Source: a virus. From it: 37,695 nucleotides of DNA. Both the position numbers and the translations under genes were made by a program. The notes under the pieces are model-generated. The model ran no database searches and had not been told where the DNA came from. It was given only the letters and a program-made list of their open reading frames with translations. Positions 36,476 through 37,695 of the stretch are shown here, one piece after another. Each line of letters begins with the position of its first letter. Positions within the stretch are counted from its first letter, which is position 1. The stretch spans positions 1 to 37,695 of IMG/VR virus record IMGVR_UViG_3300028800_000048; one strand, given 5' to 3'.

Positions 36476-37153
36476 ATGGCAATATTAGATGCATTAAAGA
36501 ATACACCGGCAAGTTCAATGCAGCTTAGTCGGCTCAATCCAGCTCAACAAAATTTACAAGACCTTGTGGGAACGAAGGTTACCGCTTTATTAAATCAACC
36601 TCAACAACAATTCAGTTTTCAGCCCTATGCAGATTTGGCGCAAAAGAATTTCCAAAGGCAAACAATACCCTCTATAGCTGAACGATTTGCTTCTTTACGC
36701 GGCAATGGTACTCAAGGAGGTTCGGCAACGCTGCCGGCCTTTGCTAATGCGGGCGCAGATCTCCAAGAAAGATTAGCAGTTCTTGGGCAACAATTTGGTA
36801 TGCAGCAACAAGGCCAAGATAGAAGCTATCTACTCAATCTTTTAAGCCAAGGGCTTCAACCCAATCAAGAAAACTTTGTCACGCCTGAGCAACCAGGATT
36901 TGGAATAATTGGTGCCCAAGCAGCTCCACAGCTGGCAGGTAAAGCACTGGATTATTTCACCTCTGCTGGACAGGGAGCCGCAACAGGCGCTGCAGTGGCG
37001 GGCCCATATGGTGCAGGCTTAGGCGGTCTTTTAGCTTTATTAGCTCAGTATATAAAGAATCAAGGTGGGCAACAAAACAATCTAAGTCAATTTGGAGCTA
37101 GTCCGGCTCAAACTATGACTGGCGGATTTCCGTTACAAGGAGGGGGATACTAA
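36476..37153 (+). CDS. Internal virion protein, possible ejection protein, 225 aa
   Basis: ATG 36476 with GAGGAAGAG. Gln-rich N-terminal half; the C-terminal third has a Gly/Ala amphipathic or membrane-active stretch (AGQGAATGAAVAGPYGAGLG, then GLLALLAQYI). It resembles P22-type ejection proteins in composition and position. Its stop overlaps the next start (TAATG). Confidence 0.62.
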   Translation: MAILDALKNTPASSMQLSRLNPAQQNLQDLVGTKVTALLNQPQQQFSFQPYADLAQKNFQRQTIPSIAERFASLRGNGTQGGSATLPAFANAGADLQERLAVLGQQFGMQQQGQDRSYLLNLLSQGLQPNQENFVTPEQPGFGIIGAQAAPQLAGKALDYFTSAGQGAATGAAVAGPYGAGLGGLLALLAQYIKNQGGQQNNLSQFGASPAQTMTGGFPLQGGGY

Positions 37154-37695
37154 TGGCAACTATATTACCAGGTGCTGGAACGTATGGCGGTGCTTTGGCA
37201 ACCGGCCTTTCACAAGGTCTTAATAATCTGTTGGATTCAAAACTTCGTCAAGTTAATGAACGTAATAAAATCAATAAGACAGCCACAGCGCTTCAAGCGT
37301 TAGATCCTAATTTAAGTCCGGAACAATCCCAACAAATAGCCCAAGCTCCCGAATCATTGATCAATCAATATTTCAAGAACGCCCAACAACAACGTTTGGG
37401 TGAACTAGAATATCAATCTCTTCAAGGATTGCGTGGTAATTTACAACCACAACCAAGCCAAGAAAATCTTTCGCAGTTTGGCCAACAAGCTCAGCAACCT
37501 GTATCTCCCGCAACGCCGGGCGGCCAAACACCTACACGAGGAGTTTCGCAAACTGGCTATATTAGACCTGGTTCAGCAGTTCAACAAGCTACCTATTTGC
37601 AGAAAGAAGAGCAAAATCTTTACAAGCGCGAACAGGATAGATTGAATCGCTTGCAGCAAGAACAAGCCTTTAATTTAAAGAGATTTAAAAATGAA
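37153..37695 (+). CDS. Internal/ejection-like virion protein, N-terminal part (continues at 1)
   Basis: ATG 37153 overlaps the previous stop. It begins MATILPGAGTYGGALATGLS and has a Gln-rich helical body (DPNLSPEQSQQIAQAPESLI). The frame is open to the window end, and the last 127 bases duplicate 1-127. The full gene is 37153-37568 joined to 1-682, 365 aa. See the entry at 1. Confidence 0.8.
   Translation, partial: MATILPGAGTYGGALATGLSQGLNNLLDSKLRQVNERNKINKTATALQALDPNLSPEQSQQIAQAPESLINQYFKNAQQQRLGELEYQSLQGLRGNLQPQPSQENLSQFGQQAQQPVSPATPGGQTPTRGVSQTGYIRPGSAVQQATYLQKEEQNLYKREQDRLNRLQQEQAFNLKRFKNE
37569..37695. repeat. Terminal direct repeat, right copy
   Basis: Identical to bases 1-127. See the left copy. 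Confidence 0.93.

Noticed and set aside
1-37695. An alternative genetic code (stop-codon reassignment)
   Set aside because: TAA, TAG and TGA each end well-supported genes at expected places, and no conserved gene is interrupted by in-frame stops.

Overview
The window is best read as one complete phage genome, about 37.6 kb, cut open at an arbitrary point. Its first 127 bases are identical to its last 127 bases. Joining the ends restores a single 365-codon reading frame that the window boundary splits in two (37153..37568 continuing into 1..682). The virion genes point to a short-tailed (podovirus-like) tailed phage: a P22-type portal, a large terminase, an N4-gp56-type major capsid protein, a scaffold-like protein, nozzle/hub-like tail proteins, internal ejection-like proteins and fibres with beta-roll repeats. 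The DNA is AT-rich, uses the standard bacterial code (TAA, TAG and TGA are all used as stops) and mostly carries ordinary Shine-Dalgarno sites. I saw no integrase, DNA polymerase, RNA polymerase or recognisable endolysin. The host cannot be named from sequence alone.

Layout. 20.9-37.7 kb and 0-2.0 kb (plus strand) are the packaging, head, tail and ejection genes. 2.0-3.3 kb is a mostly non-coding region with four tRNA or tRNA-like genes and a small ribbon-helix-helix regulator, all on the minus strand. 3.3-3.8 kb (minus) holds a DIP1984-like gene behind a promoter that carries a palindromic operator. 3.9-8.9 kb (plus) is the fibre module. 9.0-13.3 kb (minus) is a tightly overlapped early-type operon: a small unknown protein, a second small protein, a full-length ComM/YifB-type AAA+ ATPase, a serine-recombinase 'Recombinase' domain without its catalytic domain, two small proteins, a Bet/RecT annealing protein and small membrane proteins. 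13.4-13.5 kb is a divergent promoter region with an 18-bp palindrome next to a Cro-like gene. 14.0-15.4 kb is a probable replication module: three 19-bp iterons, a winged-helix Rep-like protein and a partner. 15.5-20.9 kb (plus) has a RusA-like nuclease, a probable small terminase and many small accessory genes, including a Fic protein in a rearranged tandem duplication.

The most unusual features are: (1) two RNA-ligase-like genes 10 kb apart, one with all nucleotidyltransferase motifs and one with the catalytic lysine and motif IV glutamate replaced; (2) an extended -10 promoter ending 45-80 nt later in a strong terminator just upstream of the intact ligase gene, predicting a small RNA or attenuator; (3) a phage ComM homologue in an operon with Bet and a catalytic-domain-less recombinase; (4) a recurrent TTG-N7/8-YCCTGTA box upstream of the fibre, portal and capsid genes that may be a phage-specific late promoter element; (5) a tail-fibre pair with swapped C-terminal domains; (6) a stray copy of the capsid N-arm at the end of an unrelated small gene. 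Functions given below come from recognising motifs by eye; no searches were run.
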